Assembly: GCA_022419385.1 (NCBI GenBank) | Contig: JAJUBI010000006.1 | Coordinates: 2,542,001 to 2,606,000, forward strand | Direction: 5' to 3' | From: Paraconiothyrium sp. Pb-2020 | Lineage: Eukaryota > Ascomycota > Dothideomycetes > Pleosporales > Didymosphaeriaceae | DNA length: 64,000 nucleotides | In this document: piece after piece, positions 34,547 to 46,147 of the stretch | Layout: each line of letters begins with the position of its first letter | Position numbering within the stretch: the stretch's first letter is position 1 | Position numbers and translations under genes: made by a program | Notes under the pieces: model-generated | What the model saw: the letters and a program-made list of their open reading frames with translations, nothing else | What the model was told of the DNA's origin: nothing | Databases searched by the model: none

Positions 34547-36061
34547 ATGAGTCCTCCAAGCCCGCCTAGACAGATCCCGGTGCCCACTTCCAACATGAGC
34601 AACCTCTCAAGACAGGTGTCCAACAGCCTTAACCTGAGCACCAGCCCGAACCTCTCCTTTCACAGCCCGCCGACTAGCTTCCGGCAACCGTGAGTGGTAT
34701 GTCAGAACCCTTCAGAACGTGCGCTGACTCAATCGTACAGACCTAGTTTCCAGGGCAGCGCTTCCAACTATTCCGCCGGAGCCGCCGCCGCGACCGCGAA
34801 GCAACTCAAGCCTTTTGACACCAAGGATGTGAAGGTGTTGCTACTTGAGAATGTCAATCAGGCCGGTGTCCACATCCTGAAGGATCAGGGCTATCAGGTC
34901 GAGGCAATCAAGAGCAGCTTATCAGAGGACCAATTGATCGAGAAGATTCGCGATGTGCATGTCATCGGTATCCGCTCGAAGACGAAGCTCACAGAGCGCG
35001 TCTTAAAGGAGGCTAAGAATCTCATCGTCATCGGTTGCTTCTGCATCGGCACGAACCAGGTCGACCTCAAATATGCCGCGTCGCAGGGTATCGCCGTGTT
35101 CAACTCTCCTTTCTCGAACTCGCGCTCCGTCGCCGAACTTGTCATTTCCGAAGTTATAGCTCTTGCTCGCCAACTTGCCGATCGCTCGATGGAACTACAC
35201 AATGGCACATGGAACAAAGTGAGCAAGGGTTGTTGGGAGATTCGTGGCAAAACGCTCGGCATTGTCGGTTACGGCCACATTGGCAGCCAGCTGTCCGTTC
35301 TGGCGGAAGCGATGGGCATGGAGGTCATCTACTACGACGTTGTAAATCTGATGGGTCTGGGAACCGCCAAACAGGTCAGCTCGCTGGATGACCTGTTGGA
35401 TCAGTCGGATTTCGTGACCCTGCATGTACCGGAGACGGCGGATACAAAAAATCTGATCGGCAAAGCGCAGTTCGACAAGATGAAGAACGGATCGTACCTG
35501 ATCAACAATGCCCGTGGAAAGGTTGTCGACATACCCGCCTTGATAGAGGCCATGCGCAGCGGCAAGATCGCTGGTGCAGCCATTGACGTGTTCCCGAACG
35601 AGCCTGCAGGCAATGGCGACTACTTCAACAACGACCTGAACAACTGGACAAAAGACCTGCAGGGCCTGAAGAACCTGATTCTGACCCCTCACATCGGCGG
35701 TAGCACGGAAGAAGCACAGAGCGCCATCGGGGCGGAGGTCAGCACCGCGCTCGTCAAGTATGTCAACGAGGGTTCTACTCTTGGCGCAGTCAACATGCCC
35801 GAGGTACAGCTGCGCACCATTAACTTGGATGAACCGAACTGCGTGCGTGTGGTTTTCATCCACAAGAACGTGCCTGGCGTGCTGAGGCAGGTGAACGGCG
35901 TGTTGCTGAACCACAATATTGACAAGCAGAGCTCGGATTCAAGAGGCGAAGTTGCCTATCTGATGGCAGATGTCAGCGACGTGAAGGAGGACGAGATTAA
36001 GAATCTTTTCCAGAGCCTCGAGGAGCTGCCGGCCAGTCTGCGGACAAGGATGTTGTACTAG
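34547..36061 (+). CDS. SER33: D-3-phosphoglycerate dehydrogenase
   Basis: First committed enzyme of serine biosynthesis; oxidises 3-phosphoglycerate with NAD to 3-phosphohydroxypyruvate. Two exons, 34547-34689 and 34741-36061, give 487 residues. A Ser/Pro-rich N-terminal tail of about 60 residues precedes VKVLLLENVNQAGV. The Rossmann fold shows GIVGYGHIGSQ. The catalytic set is the Arg in NNARGKVVD, Glu in DVFPNEP and His in TPHIGGSTEEAQ. A C-terminal ACT domain (VVFIHKNVPGVLRQVNGVL) probably mediates serine feedback. The extended N-terminus is typical of the fungal Ser3/Ser33 type. The gene lies head to tail after G6PDH. Confidence 0.95.
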
Positions 36062-36938
36062 GCCAAGCGAGGTGCGGGATGGGGTGAAGGACAAGACGTT
36101 TTGTTTGAATAGTTCCTTTAGGAATGATTGTGAAATCCTCAACTATCCTGGTGGTACTCGCACAGCCGAAAGTATTTAACATGGCGTGTAATACAATGGA
36201 TTCACGCGGGGCACGCGCATAGAGTCTTGTTTGCAAGCATACATATTATGATCTCCACGTAGCGGTTTCATAGGGAAAGCATAATAGGAGGTTATTTCAC
36301 GAGATAAGCAGCGCTATGAAGCACTGCACGTTTGCAAGGAGCCGGCTTGCGCGAGCATAAGTGAAAGGGGACCTTTCTGTTCTAAACCTGCCCCTGTGTG
36401 ATGTGTCGTGATGTGGTCTGACCGCAGGAGTGAACCGTGGAGCCCCGTGGCAGTCCGGCGGGTGGAGGGCGTGCGAGAGGCCTCAAGAAACGGCGGGCAG
36501 CGACTAGCGGTCGCAAAGTCGCGGTGCGTCGGCAGGCCTGAGGTGCATGTTCGTGAGACGGCGTCGAGCTGCGTGCTCGGAGTGGACCGCTTGGCAGGGT
36601 GCAATTGGTCGCTTCGTCGTGGTGCCCCTGCTTGCGCGCGGGCTGTTGGCGGTGAGGTTAAACTTAGTGCGCGAAAGTGAAGGTCCGCGTTCCAGCAAAA
36701 GCACCTCCGTTGAACAGCTGCACAACACCCACCCTCTTCATTTAAGCACACGAGGCATGCATTCAATTCTGTGACGCAGCGACAGTGCTTGCAGACAGCG
36801 AGTCTTCCGCCGCGCCCCGACACCCCCCGGCAGAAGCACCTCTTTGACCGCCAGACACCGAAAGGGAGACCTGGACCCTGAACAAGCCCGCTATCACCGC
36901 GGCCACCGCCTCGACGAGACGCACACCGAGGACACACC
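36062..36938. promoter_or_regulatory. Upstream region of the class V myosin gene
   Basis: About 880 bases. A long minus-strand frame (36314-37108) covers the region and overlaps the first myosin exon; its Cys/Arg/Ser-rich composition and overlap mark it as a shadow. I see no other feature. Confidence 0.4.
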
Positions 36939-39900
36939 ATGGCGCACATTTTCGACGTTGGGACTCGGGCGTGGCAGCCAGACACCGCAGAGGGCTGGGT
37001 TGCCTCCGAGGTCACTGACAAGCAGGTAGCTGGCGACAAGGTCACGCTGGTCTTCACCCTTGAGAACGGCGAGGTATGCTGTCCTGTACACACATGACAT
37101 GGCAACATCGGAGAACGGCTGACACTGTACCCTCACAGACCAAGACCGTCGAAACGACACTCGCCGCCATCCAGGATGGGAATGACCCGAACCTGCCGCC
37201 GTTGATGAACCCGGCCATGCTCGAAGCCAGTGATGATCTTACCAATCTGTCACATCTTAACGAGCCGGCCGGTATGTTGGATTTCTCATAGATAGGAGTT
37301 GCATACTGATTGTGCACAGTGCTCCAGGCCATCAAGCTTCGATATGCGCAGAAGGAGATCTACACATATTCCGGTATCGTGCTGATAGCAGCGAACCCGT
37401 TCGCCAGAGTGGACTCTCTATATGTACCTGGAATGGTGCAGGTCTATGCCGGAAAGCAGAGGTCCTACGGCGCGCCGCATCTGTTCGCTATCGCCGAAGA
37501 AGCTTTTGCGTACGTCTGCTCCGTCAGATCCTCCGTCCATCGTGAATGGTCAACTAGACGACGAAATATCACATGCTAACACAGTGCAGAGACATGTTGC
37601 GAGACGAGAAGAACCAGACCATCGTCGTGTCTGGTGAATCCGGTGCAGGTAAAACTGTCAGCGCCAAATACATTATGCGATATTTTGCGACTCGAGAGTC
37701 CCCCGACAACCCCGGCAAGCGAAGAGGCAAAGCAGACTCTATGAGCGAAACAGAAGAGCAGATTTTGGCAACTAACCCCATCATGGAAGCCTTCGGTAAC
37801 GCGAAAACGACCCGTAACGATAATTCATCCCGCTTCGGTAAATACATCGAGATCATGTTCAACAAAGAGACAGACATCACAGGTGCAAAAATTCGGACAT
37901 ATTTGCTTGAGCGATCACGGTTGGTGTTCCAGCCACTGAAGGAACGAAACTACCATATCTTCTACCAGTTGATCAAGGGAGCGACGGATGCGGAAACCCA
38001 AGAGCTATCTTTGAAATCTGTAGAAGAGTTCAGCTATCTCAATCAAGGAAGCTCTCCGACCATCGACGGTGTGGACGACAAGGCAGAATTTGATGCAACG
38101 CGGAAATCGTTGACGACCATTGGTGTTCCACCTGAAACACAATCCCAGCTCTGGCGACTCCTTGCTGCACTTTTGCATATTGGAGATATTCAGATCACGG
38201 CTACCCGCACAGATTCCGCACTTGACCCAGCCGAACCTTCCCTTGTCAAGGCTTGCGAGTTGCTTGGCATCAACGCTGCAAACTTCGCTAAATGGACAGT
38301 CAAGAAGCAGCTGATAACCCGAGGCGAGAAAATTGTGTCAAACCTCACCAAGCAGGCTGCCGTTGTTGTTCGGGATTCCGTGGCCAAATTCATTTATTCA
38401 AGTTTGTTCGACTGGCTCGTTGAGCGTACCAACGAGAGCTTGGCCACCGAGGAAGTCATCGCAAACGCCAAGTCGTTCATAGGTGTGCTTGATATTTACG
38501 GTTTCGAACATTTTGCAAAGAACTCCTTTGAACAGTTCTGTATCAACTACGCCAATGAGAAGCTGCAGCAAGAGTTCAACCAACATGTCTTCAAATTAGA
38601 GCAAGAAGAATATCTCCGAGAAGAGATCGACTGGACGTTCATTGACTTTGCGGACAACCAAAAATGTATCGATTTGATAGAAGGCAAGCTTGGTGTGTTG
38701 GCTTTGCTGGACGAGGAATCGCGCCTTCCCATGGGCTCGGATGACCAATTTGTCACCAAGCTACACCACAACTTCTTCGGCGAGAACAAGCACGAGTTCT
38801 ACCAAAAACCTCGGTTCGGAAAGTCTGCATTCACCGTCAAGCATTATGCTGTTCCGGTCACCTATGAGTCTGAAGGCTTCATCGAGAAAAACCGAGATAC
38901 TGTGCCAGACGAGCATATGGAAGTGCTCAAGGCCTCAAGCAACAAGTTCTTGACACAAGTCTTGGACGTAGCAGCATCGATTCGTGACAAGGAGAATGCA
39001 GCCACCGCCTCAGCAAGGCCCGCCGCTGCGGGCAGGAGGGTCGCTGTGAATCGAAAGCCAACTCTCGGTGGTATCTTCAAGTCCTCCCTCATCGAGCTCA
39101 TGAACACAATCAACTCTACAGATGTCCACTACATCCGATGCATCAAGCCAAATGAGGCCAAGGAGGCGTGGAAGTTTGAAGGTCCTATGGTCCTCAACCA
39201 GCTTCGAGCTTGTGGTGTTCTCGAGACGGTCCGCATCTCTTGTGCCGGTTATCCCACGCGATGGACTTACGAGGAATTTGCCCTGCGCTATTACATGCTG
39301 ACGCCGTCCTCGTCGTGGACACCAGAGATCCGCAATATGGCCAAGGCTATCCTCCACAAGGCTCTAGGTGATGGCAAAAACGATGGAACCGACAAATATC
39401 AGATGGGTCTTACTAAGATCTTCTTCCGTGCTGGTATGCTGGCATTCCTCGAGAATCTGCGCTCGGCACGATTGAACGATGCTGCCATCATGATTCAAAA
39501 GAACCTTCGAGCCAAATATTACCGCCGTGTATATCTAGAGATGCGCGAGGCCATCATTGCTGTCCAATCTCTAGCTCGAGGATACATCACCCGAGAACGC
39601 GCAGAAGAAGCTAGGCAGGTCAAGGCCGCAACAACCATACAGCGTGTGTGGCGTGGCTCTAAGGATAGGAAACGATTTCACCTGGTCAGAAATTCGGTCA
39701 TATTATTCCAGGCTGCCGCGCAGGGTTATCTTTGCCGAAAGAACATTCTCGACAAGCGCCTTGGAGATGCCGCACGTATCATTCAGCGTAGCTGGAGGTC
39801 TCAGCGGCAACTTCGGGCTTGGAGGCAATACAGGAAGAAGATCGTCATTATTCAGAACTTGTGGAGAGGAAAGAAGGCTCGCAAGGAATACAAGACCCTC

Positions 39901-41913
39901 CGTGCCGAAGCTCGCGATCTTAAGAATATTTCATACAAGCTGGAGAACAAGGTTGTCGAACTCACACAGAATTTGGGTACGATGAGACAAGAGAACAAGT
40001 CTCTTAAGCAGCAAGTCGAGAACTACGAAGGCCAGATCAAGTCATACAAGGAACGGAGTCGTGCTCTAGAGAACCGACAAAAAGAGCTCCAGGCAGAAGC
40101 CAACCAAGCTGGTATCACCGCTGCCAAGTTGAGCGCGATAGAAGAGGAATTCAAGAAGCTTCAGACCAATTACGACGAAAGCAATTCGAAGATTCGCCAC
40201 CTTCAAGAAGAGGAGAAGCAACTCCGCACATCACTAAAGCAGACTACAGACGATCTAGAGTCTGCCAAGCGGAGAAGCAACATCACAGAGACGGAAAAGC
40301 TGTCCCTGCGACAGCAACTCACCGATCTGCAAGAACAAGTCGAGATAATGAAGCGATCTGGACCGATCAACGGCGGTCATCTCGAGAATGGGCATACCCC
40401 GATGGCTGCAAGTCTCATCAATCTCGTCTCATCGAAGAAGCCCAAGCGGCGAAGTGCTGGGCCCGATACACGCGATCTGGACCGCTTCAGCCAGACTTAC
40501 AGTCCGCGCCCTGTCTCAATGGCTGTTGGCTCTACTGTCCATCGCCCGAACCTATCTGGCTCGACATTCAACCCTAATTTAGACAACGTCGAGCTTGAGC
40601 TCGAAAACATCCTTGGCGATGAGGATAATCTAAATGATGAAGTCACCCTTGGCTTGATCAAGAACCTCAAGATCCCCTCACCAACAACCCCCCCTCCTCC
40701 CACCGACAAGGAGGTTCTCTTCCCTGCTTACCTCATCAACCTTGTCACCTCCGAGATGTGGAACAACGGCTTTGTCAAGGAGTCCGAGCGCTTCCTTGCG
40801 AACGTCATGCAGTCCATCCAGCAGGAGGTCATGCAACACGATGGCGACGAGGCGGTTAATCCCGGCGCCTTCTGGTTGTCCAACGTCCATGAGATGCTTT
40901 CATTCGTCTTCCTTGCTGAGGACTGGTACGAGCAGCAAAAAACCGACAACTACGAGTACGACCGTTTGTTGGAAATCGTCAAGCACGATTTGGAGAGCCT
41001 TGAGTTCAACATCTACCACACTTGGATGAAGGTTCTCAAGAAGAAGCTTCACAAGATGATCATTCCTGCTATCATCGAATCGCAGTCCCTCCCTGGGTTC
41101 GTTACTAATGAGAGCAACCGCTTCCTCGGCAAGCTTCTCCAGAGCAACAATTCTCCTGCGTACAGCATGGACAACCTGCTCAGCCTGCTCAACAATGTCT
41201 ACAAGGCCATGAAGGCTTACTACCTTGAAGATTCGATCGTCACCCAGACAGTTACTGAGCTCCTTAGGCTCGTCGGTGTTACTGCTTTTAACGACTTGCT
41301 CATGAGGCGCAACTTCCTTTCTTGGAAGCGGGGTCTTCAAATCAACTATAACATCACCCGTATCGAGGAATGGTGCAAGTCCCACGATATGCCCGAGGGT
41401 ACCCTTCAGCTTGAGCACTTGATGCAGGCCACCAAGCTGCTTCAATTGAAGAAGGCTACCTTGAACGACATCGAGATTATTCAGGACATTTGCTGGATGC
41501 TGTCGCCCAATCAAATCCAGAAGTTGCTCAATCAATACCTTGTGGCAGACTACGAACAGCCAATTAACGGCGAGATTATGAAAGCTGTGGCTTCGCGAGT
41601 GACCGAGAAGAGCGATGTTCTGCTTTTGACGGCAGTAGACATGGAAGACTCTGGCCCCTATGAAATCGCTGAGCCTAGGGTCATCACGGCTCTAGAGACC
41701 TACACTCCTTCTTGTAAGTCCTAACCCTGAACACGGTGTGCATCCCAGACAGGAGCTGACTATTTCACAGGGCTGCAGACACCCCGTCTGAAGCGTCTCG
41801 CCGAGATAGTATCTCAGCAAGCCATTGCGCAGCAAGAGAAAATGGAGTTTGAGCACGTCAACGGCGACATCATCAACGGCCAGCCCATGATTGAGGAAGA
41901 AGTGGCTGCGTAA
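36939..41913 (+). CDS. MYO2: Class V myosin heavy chain
   Basis: Actin motor that carries secretory vesicles and organelles toward the hyphal tip. Five exons, 36939-37073, 37139-37271, 37320-37509, 37590-41713 and 41771-41913, give 1574 residues, typical for the class. The motor domain has the P-loop GESGAGKT at 168-175, switch I NDNSSRFGKY, switch II DIYGFEHF and the actin-binding IRCIKPNE. About six IQ motifs follow (about 785-920) for calmodulin or light chains. A coiled coil runs to about 1090, a disordered linker ends in Pro-rich SPTTPPPP, and a DIL cargo-binding domain covers about 1280-1500. The N-terminal SH3-like segment (GTRAWQPDTAEGWVASEV) confirms the start. Confidence 0.97.
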
Positions 41914-42741
41914 ACTGCTTGCATTTGATCTGTTATTTCCGGCGCTTTTCAAACTCACTAGACATCACGCAATGACGAACACGTATCTGTAGTTGTAAGG
42001 TGGTCTGCATCAGTTACGTTTGACACGTTACTCTGGGCGGGCATGAGGCGTCGAATCGAGCTGAAACTCACATGTTGGGTATGTAATGTGGAATCTGTTT
42101 GGTCAAACGTTTAAGAAGCAGATTCGCTTCGATAGCTGGTATCATTGTGCCAGGCTTCTGTGCATACGTTTTGGCGGTGTGGGTAGCTTCAATGAAATGT
42201 CAATGTCAGTCGCATGACTTTTGGCGTACTGGTGATACAGTTCCCATTTTGGGGGTTACAGCTAGTGTCGCCATGTCTTACTGTCACAATTGTAGGACAA
42301 ATAGGGCTCACTTGACACTCATCGGAGTACCTAGGTAGAAGCGTTTGGCGGTGAGTTCATCTCGCTTGGCAGAACTAGCAGGCACGATTTCCCTATTCAG
42401 CCTACCCTAGCGGACGCCACTCCTCTTGCGTCGTCCCTTCAGCTGTGTCAACTTCTCTGGCCTTCTCGCTCGTTGATCTCGGTGCTTTAGCTCACACGCC
42501 ACACATGCGGACGGCCTGTGATCTAGTCTGCGTCGTCAGCTGTAGAGGCGCAGATCATACGTGCCGACAGTGGAGAAGCATCACGTATGGTAAGCCACGC
42601 CACATTCCCTAAACAACCACTGCATCAGCCGGCAATTCGACAGCGAAATTGAATACCTGGACACTGTGACCTGCCGCCGCTCCGTCACTTCCAGATTTCG
42701 GTTCGCAGTGGCAACGTGCGCCAGCACGCCAGCTGCCCATC
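41914..42741. other. Intergenic region
   Basis: About 830 bases between the myosin 3' end and the start of the deubiquitinase gene. Only short frames; no recognised element. Confidence 0.4.
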
Positions 42742-44466
42742 ATGACAGGCTCTACAGAGCTCCTGGAATGCCCACTGTGCGACTTCACTGTCCTTCCGAC
42801 AGACGACTATATTATCCAACTCCATTTCGAGCAGGTTCACACGACCGATTCACCGTTCAGAATAGAGGATCATCCGGAGGAGCACCCACCGCCGTTGCCT
42901 AAGAGACCTCACTCTGCACTTTCCAAAGCCGACACTCGACTAATACCTTCCTCCGACGAAGATCAAAACACGGTTGAATGCCCTGAACCCGACTGCGGAG
43001 AAGCTGTTTTGCTCAGCGACTTCAACGAACATCTTGATTACCACGCCGCAGAAACATTATCATTTGACGAGACCACCAGAAAGTATCATTCCAAAAACAG
43101 CGCTAAAATGCATGGTTCAAGGCCCAACACCCCTCACGCGGGATCTTCGAAACCTTCGTTCTTAGAGGGCAAGTTCGACAACGAGTTACCGGAAGCTCGG
43201 CGGCGGCATGACGATCCAGGGCATAGGTCCAAGAAGAAAGTCCAGCGCAGCAGAAGCGATACAACCGGCAGCGAGAAGAGTACCCTGTCGCGCAGTATAC
43301 AGACTTTCAATCCGTTTACCAGGCTTGACAAGAAGATCAAGCCTCCTTCCAACAGCTGTCGCCTCGGAGTAAGTTAGTGCTTCGCCTCTGTCCGCAACGC
43401 ATGCTGATGGTGAAATGCAGCGCGTTGAACTTGGCCCTTACGCATGGGAAGACCGAATGCCCAAATGGCTTCACGACCAGCTTGCCTTCGGTCCTAAGAT
43501 AACCGTCATCAACCGCATAGGTCGTGACGGCCGGCTCATCAAACAAGAGAATGTGCAGAACGAAACTCCAGGCATCATTCCTATTCTTGCGCAACTATCG
43601 GCACTGGACCGCTCCGTCAAGGAGGCATATTATTGTCATCCGTCTACGCTCCACATAGGCAAGACGCCGAAGGAAGGTGGCTTCTGTGGCTACCGCAATA
43701 TTCAAATGCTCATTTCGTACATCCAAGGTTCTCGGGCTCAGGGGCATAAGGAGTTTCCAGGCCGCACACCGGGTATACTGAAGCTACAGGATCGTATTGA
43801 GAGGGCCTGGGATCAAGGAATCAACACCATTGGGAGGCAGCAAACTGGTGGCATCCGAGATACCAGGAAGTACATTGGCACTCCAGAGGTGGGAGCATCA
43901 TTAGCGCCATCAACTTCGTTCACTGACACGATGCAGGCCCAAGCTATTTTCCTCAGTGCTGAGATCGACAATGGCGTCGAAATGTTCAGCGACAGCCCCG
44001 ATGGCTCGATCGAAGCTCACGATGCGCTTCTTGCTGGAGTCGAGCGGTACTTTGCACAAGCAGCTGTCAGCGACGGATCGAACGTTTACAAAACCCTTCT
44101 ACCACCTATCTATCTTCAGCAGCCCGGTCATTCCATTACAATTATTGGCTTTGAGCGTCGTCGCGATGGCAAATGCAACCTGATGGTCTTCGACCCCATG
44201 TACAGCACCAGCCCAGCGATGCATAAATTGATTGGGCGGAAAGACATAAAGTCGCCTAGGCCTGAAGTGTTATATGCCTACCGTAGGGTGGCAAAACAAT
44301 TGCGGAAGCATGCTGCTTTTGAGATCCTGATGTGAGTGGTCCTCAACAGAAGAGCAGAAGGGTACGCTAATATGATGTTAGGCTTTCAGCACATCCTCCG
44401 TTGTTCCCCGCTTGGGATGTAGGATACAATCCCGCCCCATCTGATTCTTCTAGCATTCAGCACTAG
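42742..44466 (+). CDS. ZUFSP/ZUP1-like (C78 family) deubiquitinase with N-terminal zinc fingers
   Basis: Cysteine protease of the UFM1-specific peptidase fold. In animals ZUP1 cleaves K63-linked ubiquitin chains in genome maintenance; a similar role here is inferred. Three exons, 42742-43368, 43421-44331 and 44382-44466, give 540 residues. The N-terminus has two C2H2-like fingers (CPLCDFTVLPTDDYI... with paired His, and CPEPDCGEAVLLSDFNEHLDYH), then a basic Ser-rich linker. The peptidase core has the nucleophile C298 in GGFCGYRNIQ, H446 in PGHSITIIGFE and D467 in VFDPMY, a complete triad. The C-terminal exon ends HPPLFPAWDVGY. Ufm1 is absent from most ascomycetes (general knowledge), which favours a ubiquitin substrate. 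Confidence 0.88.
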
Positions 44467-44605
44467 CACAGATACCCTGACGTTCACGTTATTCAGATAC
44501 ATACGTGGATGGCCATCATGATAAAAAACTATCATCGCAATATACCCTTTCGTTCCAACTCTTTCATCTCGCTTCTATCTCCTGGTTTCGGTTGCTTGCT
44601 AAATA

Positions 44606-45454
44606 TTGTTACAACAGGTTCTCCGTCAATTCCCAGATCTTCGATACCTTTACGCATTCTTCCGCTCAAAGACGCTTGGATTCGATGTCTACCCAGAAGA
44701 TCATTTCCTGCGCCCTTTCCCGTGGCAACAGTACGGCGGCCTTTGGATCGTCGATGATGCTCGGTTTGCTCGCTCGGAAGGTATCAATCCGCTCACTGCT
44801 CAAGCCCTTCGTCGCATGACCAGCGAAGGTGCCTCGGCCTCCTCAACTGTTATGAGCCAAGCCAATAGCTTCGCGCCTTCTGATCATGACGGCTCATTAA
44901 ACCAGCTACCACGTCTAGCTCCGTACAACGTGTCCAGCTTAAGTCATAAACATCAGCTGCCGTACATGTGTTCGCTTGACGGAACAACACCCAATCCGTG
45001 TGGTATGATGTTTGGTTGTGGAGGTGCCGACCTTAGTCCAGTACTCGACATGCTCGGCATGCATACTGACACATTTTTAATGGAATCCACTCCCACACAG
45101 CTGAAGTTGGCCAATCTTTCTCTACTCACAGACGTGGGACGTCGATATCCAGGATATCCAAGCGCACTTTCGCCGACCTTTAATGCGAAGCAACTCTTCC
45201 CATCGCCAGACTCCGAGACTGGATCCGGATTTGCTACGCCTCGAGCTGCCAGCCCTGCTTCCAGTCACACGAAACCAATGCGTGCTACAAGTCCGATGAG
45301 CATTGATAGCCCCGGAATGTCCGGTCGATCTCATCGCCTCTCCGCTGACTGTGTGCCTGCTGCTGGAATGAGCAAGAAGTTGGATTACGGGGCTTTGGTG
45401 AAATCAGGCATCATCACAGAAGAAGACATGTGGAACAATCACTACCAGACCTAG
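44606..45454 (+). CDS. Uncharacterised fungal protein, N-terminal part, ended by an in-frame TAG
   Basis: Not a family I can name. The frame encodes a segment rich in aromatic residues (YLYAFFRSKTLGFDVYPEDHFLRPFPWQQYGGLWIVDD), then a Ser/Pro-rich part with many SP/TP sites. It begins without an ATG: an acceptor-like ACAACAG ends at 44617, so an upstream exon is likely, and the first in-frame ATG is only at 44816. It stops at TAG 45452-45454, but the same frame continues open from 45455 to 46147 (next entry). One gene cut by a nonsense codon, a readthrough stop or a missed intron are all possible. It lies 140 bases after the ZUP1-like gene on the same strand. Confidence 0.5.
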   Translation: MLQQVLRQFPDLRYLYAFFRSKTLGFDVYPEDHFLRPFPWQQYGGLWIVDDARFARSEGINPLTAQALRRMTSEGASASSTVMSQANSFAPSDHDGSLNQLPRLAPYNVSSLSHKHQLPYMCSLDGTTPNPCGMMFGCGGADLSPVLDMLGMHTDTFLMESTPTQLKLANLSLLTDVGRRYPGYPSALSPTFNAKQLFPSPDSETGSGFATPRAASPASSHTKPMRATSPMSIDSPGMSGRSHRLSADCVPAAGMSKKLDYGALVKSGIITEEDMWNNHYQT

Positions 45455-45469
45455 AAGGGCTGGACCAAT

Positions 45470-46147
45470 ATGACGCTCGTCCCTGAAGCAAGAATCCGCG
45501 GTATGTCTCCACACAGCTTGACTCCATGCCAGCCTCATCGATCACCATCAGTTGTTTCGCTGAGCCCGACAACTCCAACAGACCCGGCGTCTCCTCGAAG
45601 TGCGATGCTTAAAAAACAAGCCGGCAAACAAGCTTTCCAGTCCCTTTCGCACCAACGCTCGACGACACCAACGTCTTTCGGGCATCCCTGCTTCCCGTGC
45701 GCCTCACCCCCAACATCTTACCTAGGCCCTTCTCCTCCACCAGCTATCCATATCGCCAACGGTCTCGAGACGAACACTGCGTCACCGTTCACCGCATCCG
45801 GTACGCTGCTGTCGTACACTAGCAATCGCAGCGTAAGCAGTGGACTTCTGGCCGTAAAACCTCTGAGTGAAGGCGAGGTAGCTGAATACCGTTTTTGGAG
45901 GCCTTGTGGCAAGAGGACCTGTGCGTTCGGATGTGGTGTTGAAAGCGAAGGAGAGAGCTGGGCTGCAAGGAAGTTGTTTCGGAGTGAGGTGGAAGTTGGA
46001 CAAGAAGAGACATTTGGACGAGAAGATGGTAGGAAAGAGCACGGGGAAGAGGAGGGAGAGCTGGAGAGAGAGAGAAAGATGGAAGATGAGGGGATAAGTG
46101 TTGCGGCTGGTCGTGACGGGGAAGACATTGTGGAGATCAGGATCTGA
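45470..46147 (+). CDS. Uncharacterised fungal protein, C-terminal part in the same frame
   Basis: This 225-codon frame is in phase with the preceding one and separated by one TAG and five codons. It opens MTLVPEARIRGMSPHSLTP, is Ser/Pro/Thr-rich in the middle and then has EYRFWRPCGKRTCAFGCG followed by AARKLFR, a compact Cys/Trp motif that looks conserved. The C-terminus is strongly charged (Glu/Arg/Lys) and encoded by a purine-rich tract (about 45990-46095). I think it is the C-terminal half of the gene at 44606-45454 rather than an independent gene, because its start has no promoter-like gap. Function unknown. Confidence 0.5.
   Translation: MTLVPEARIRGMSPHSLTPCQPHRSPSVVSLSPTTPTDPASPRSAMLKKQAGKQAFQSLSHQRSTTPTSFGHPCFPCASPPTSYLGPSPPPAIHIANGLETNTASPFTASGTLLSYTSNRSVSSGLLAVKPLSEGEVAEYRFWRPCGKRTCAFGCGVESEGESWAARKLFRSEVEVGQEETFGREDGRKEHGEEEGELERERKMEDEGISVAAGRDGEDIVEIRI

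Noticed and set aside
35195..35914. 239-codon minus-strand frame
   Set aside because: Antisense shadow of the phosphoglycerate dehydrogenase gene.
20360..36061. A metabolic gene cluster around ITPase, sucrose carrier, G6PDH and serine synthesis
   Set aside because: The genes belong to unrelated housekeeping pathways, lie on both strands with long spacers, and show no backbone biosynthetic enzyme or pathway regulator.
36314..37108. 264-codon minus-strand frame upstream of and overlapping the myosin gene
   Set aside because: It overlaps the first myosin exon, has biased Cys/Arg/Ser composition and no domain; it looks like a shadow of GC-rich sequence.
40900..41535. 211-codon minus-strand frame
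   Set aside because: Antisense to the DIL domain of the class V myosin.
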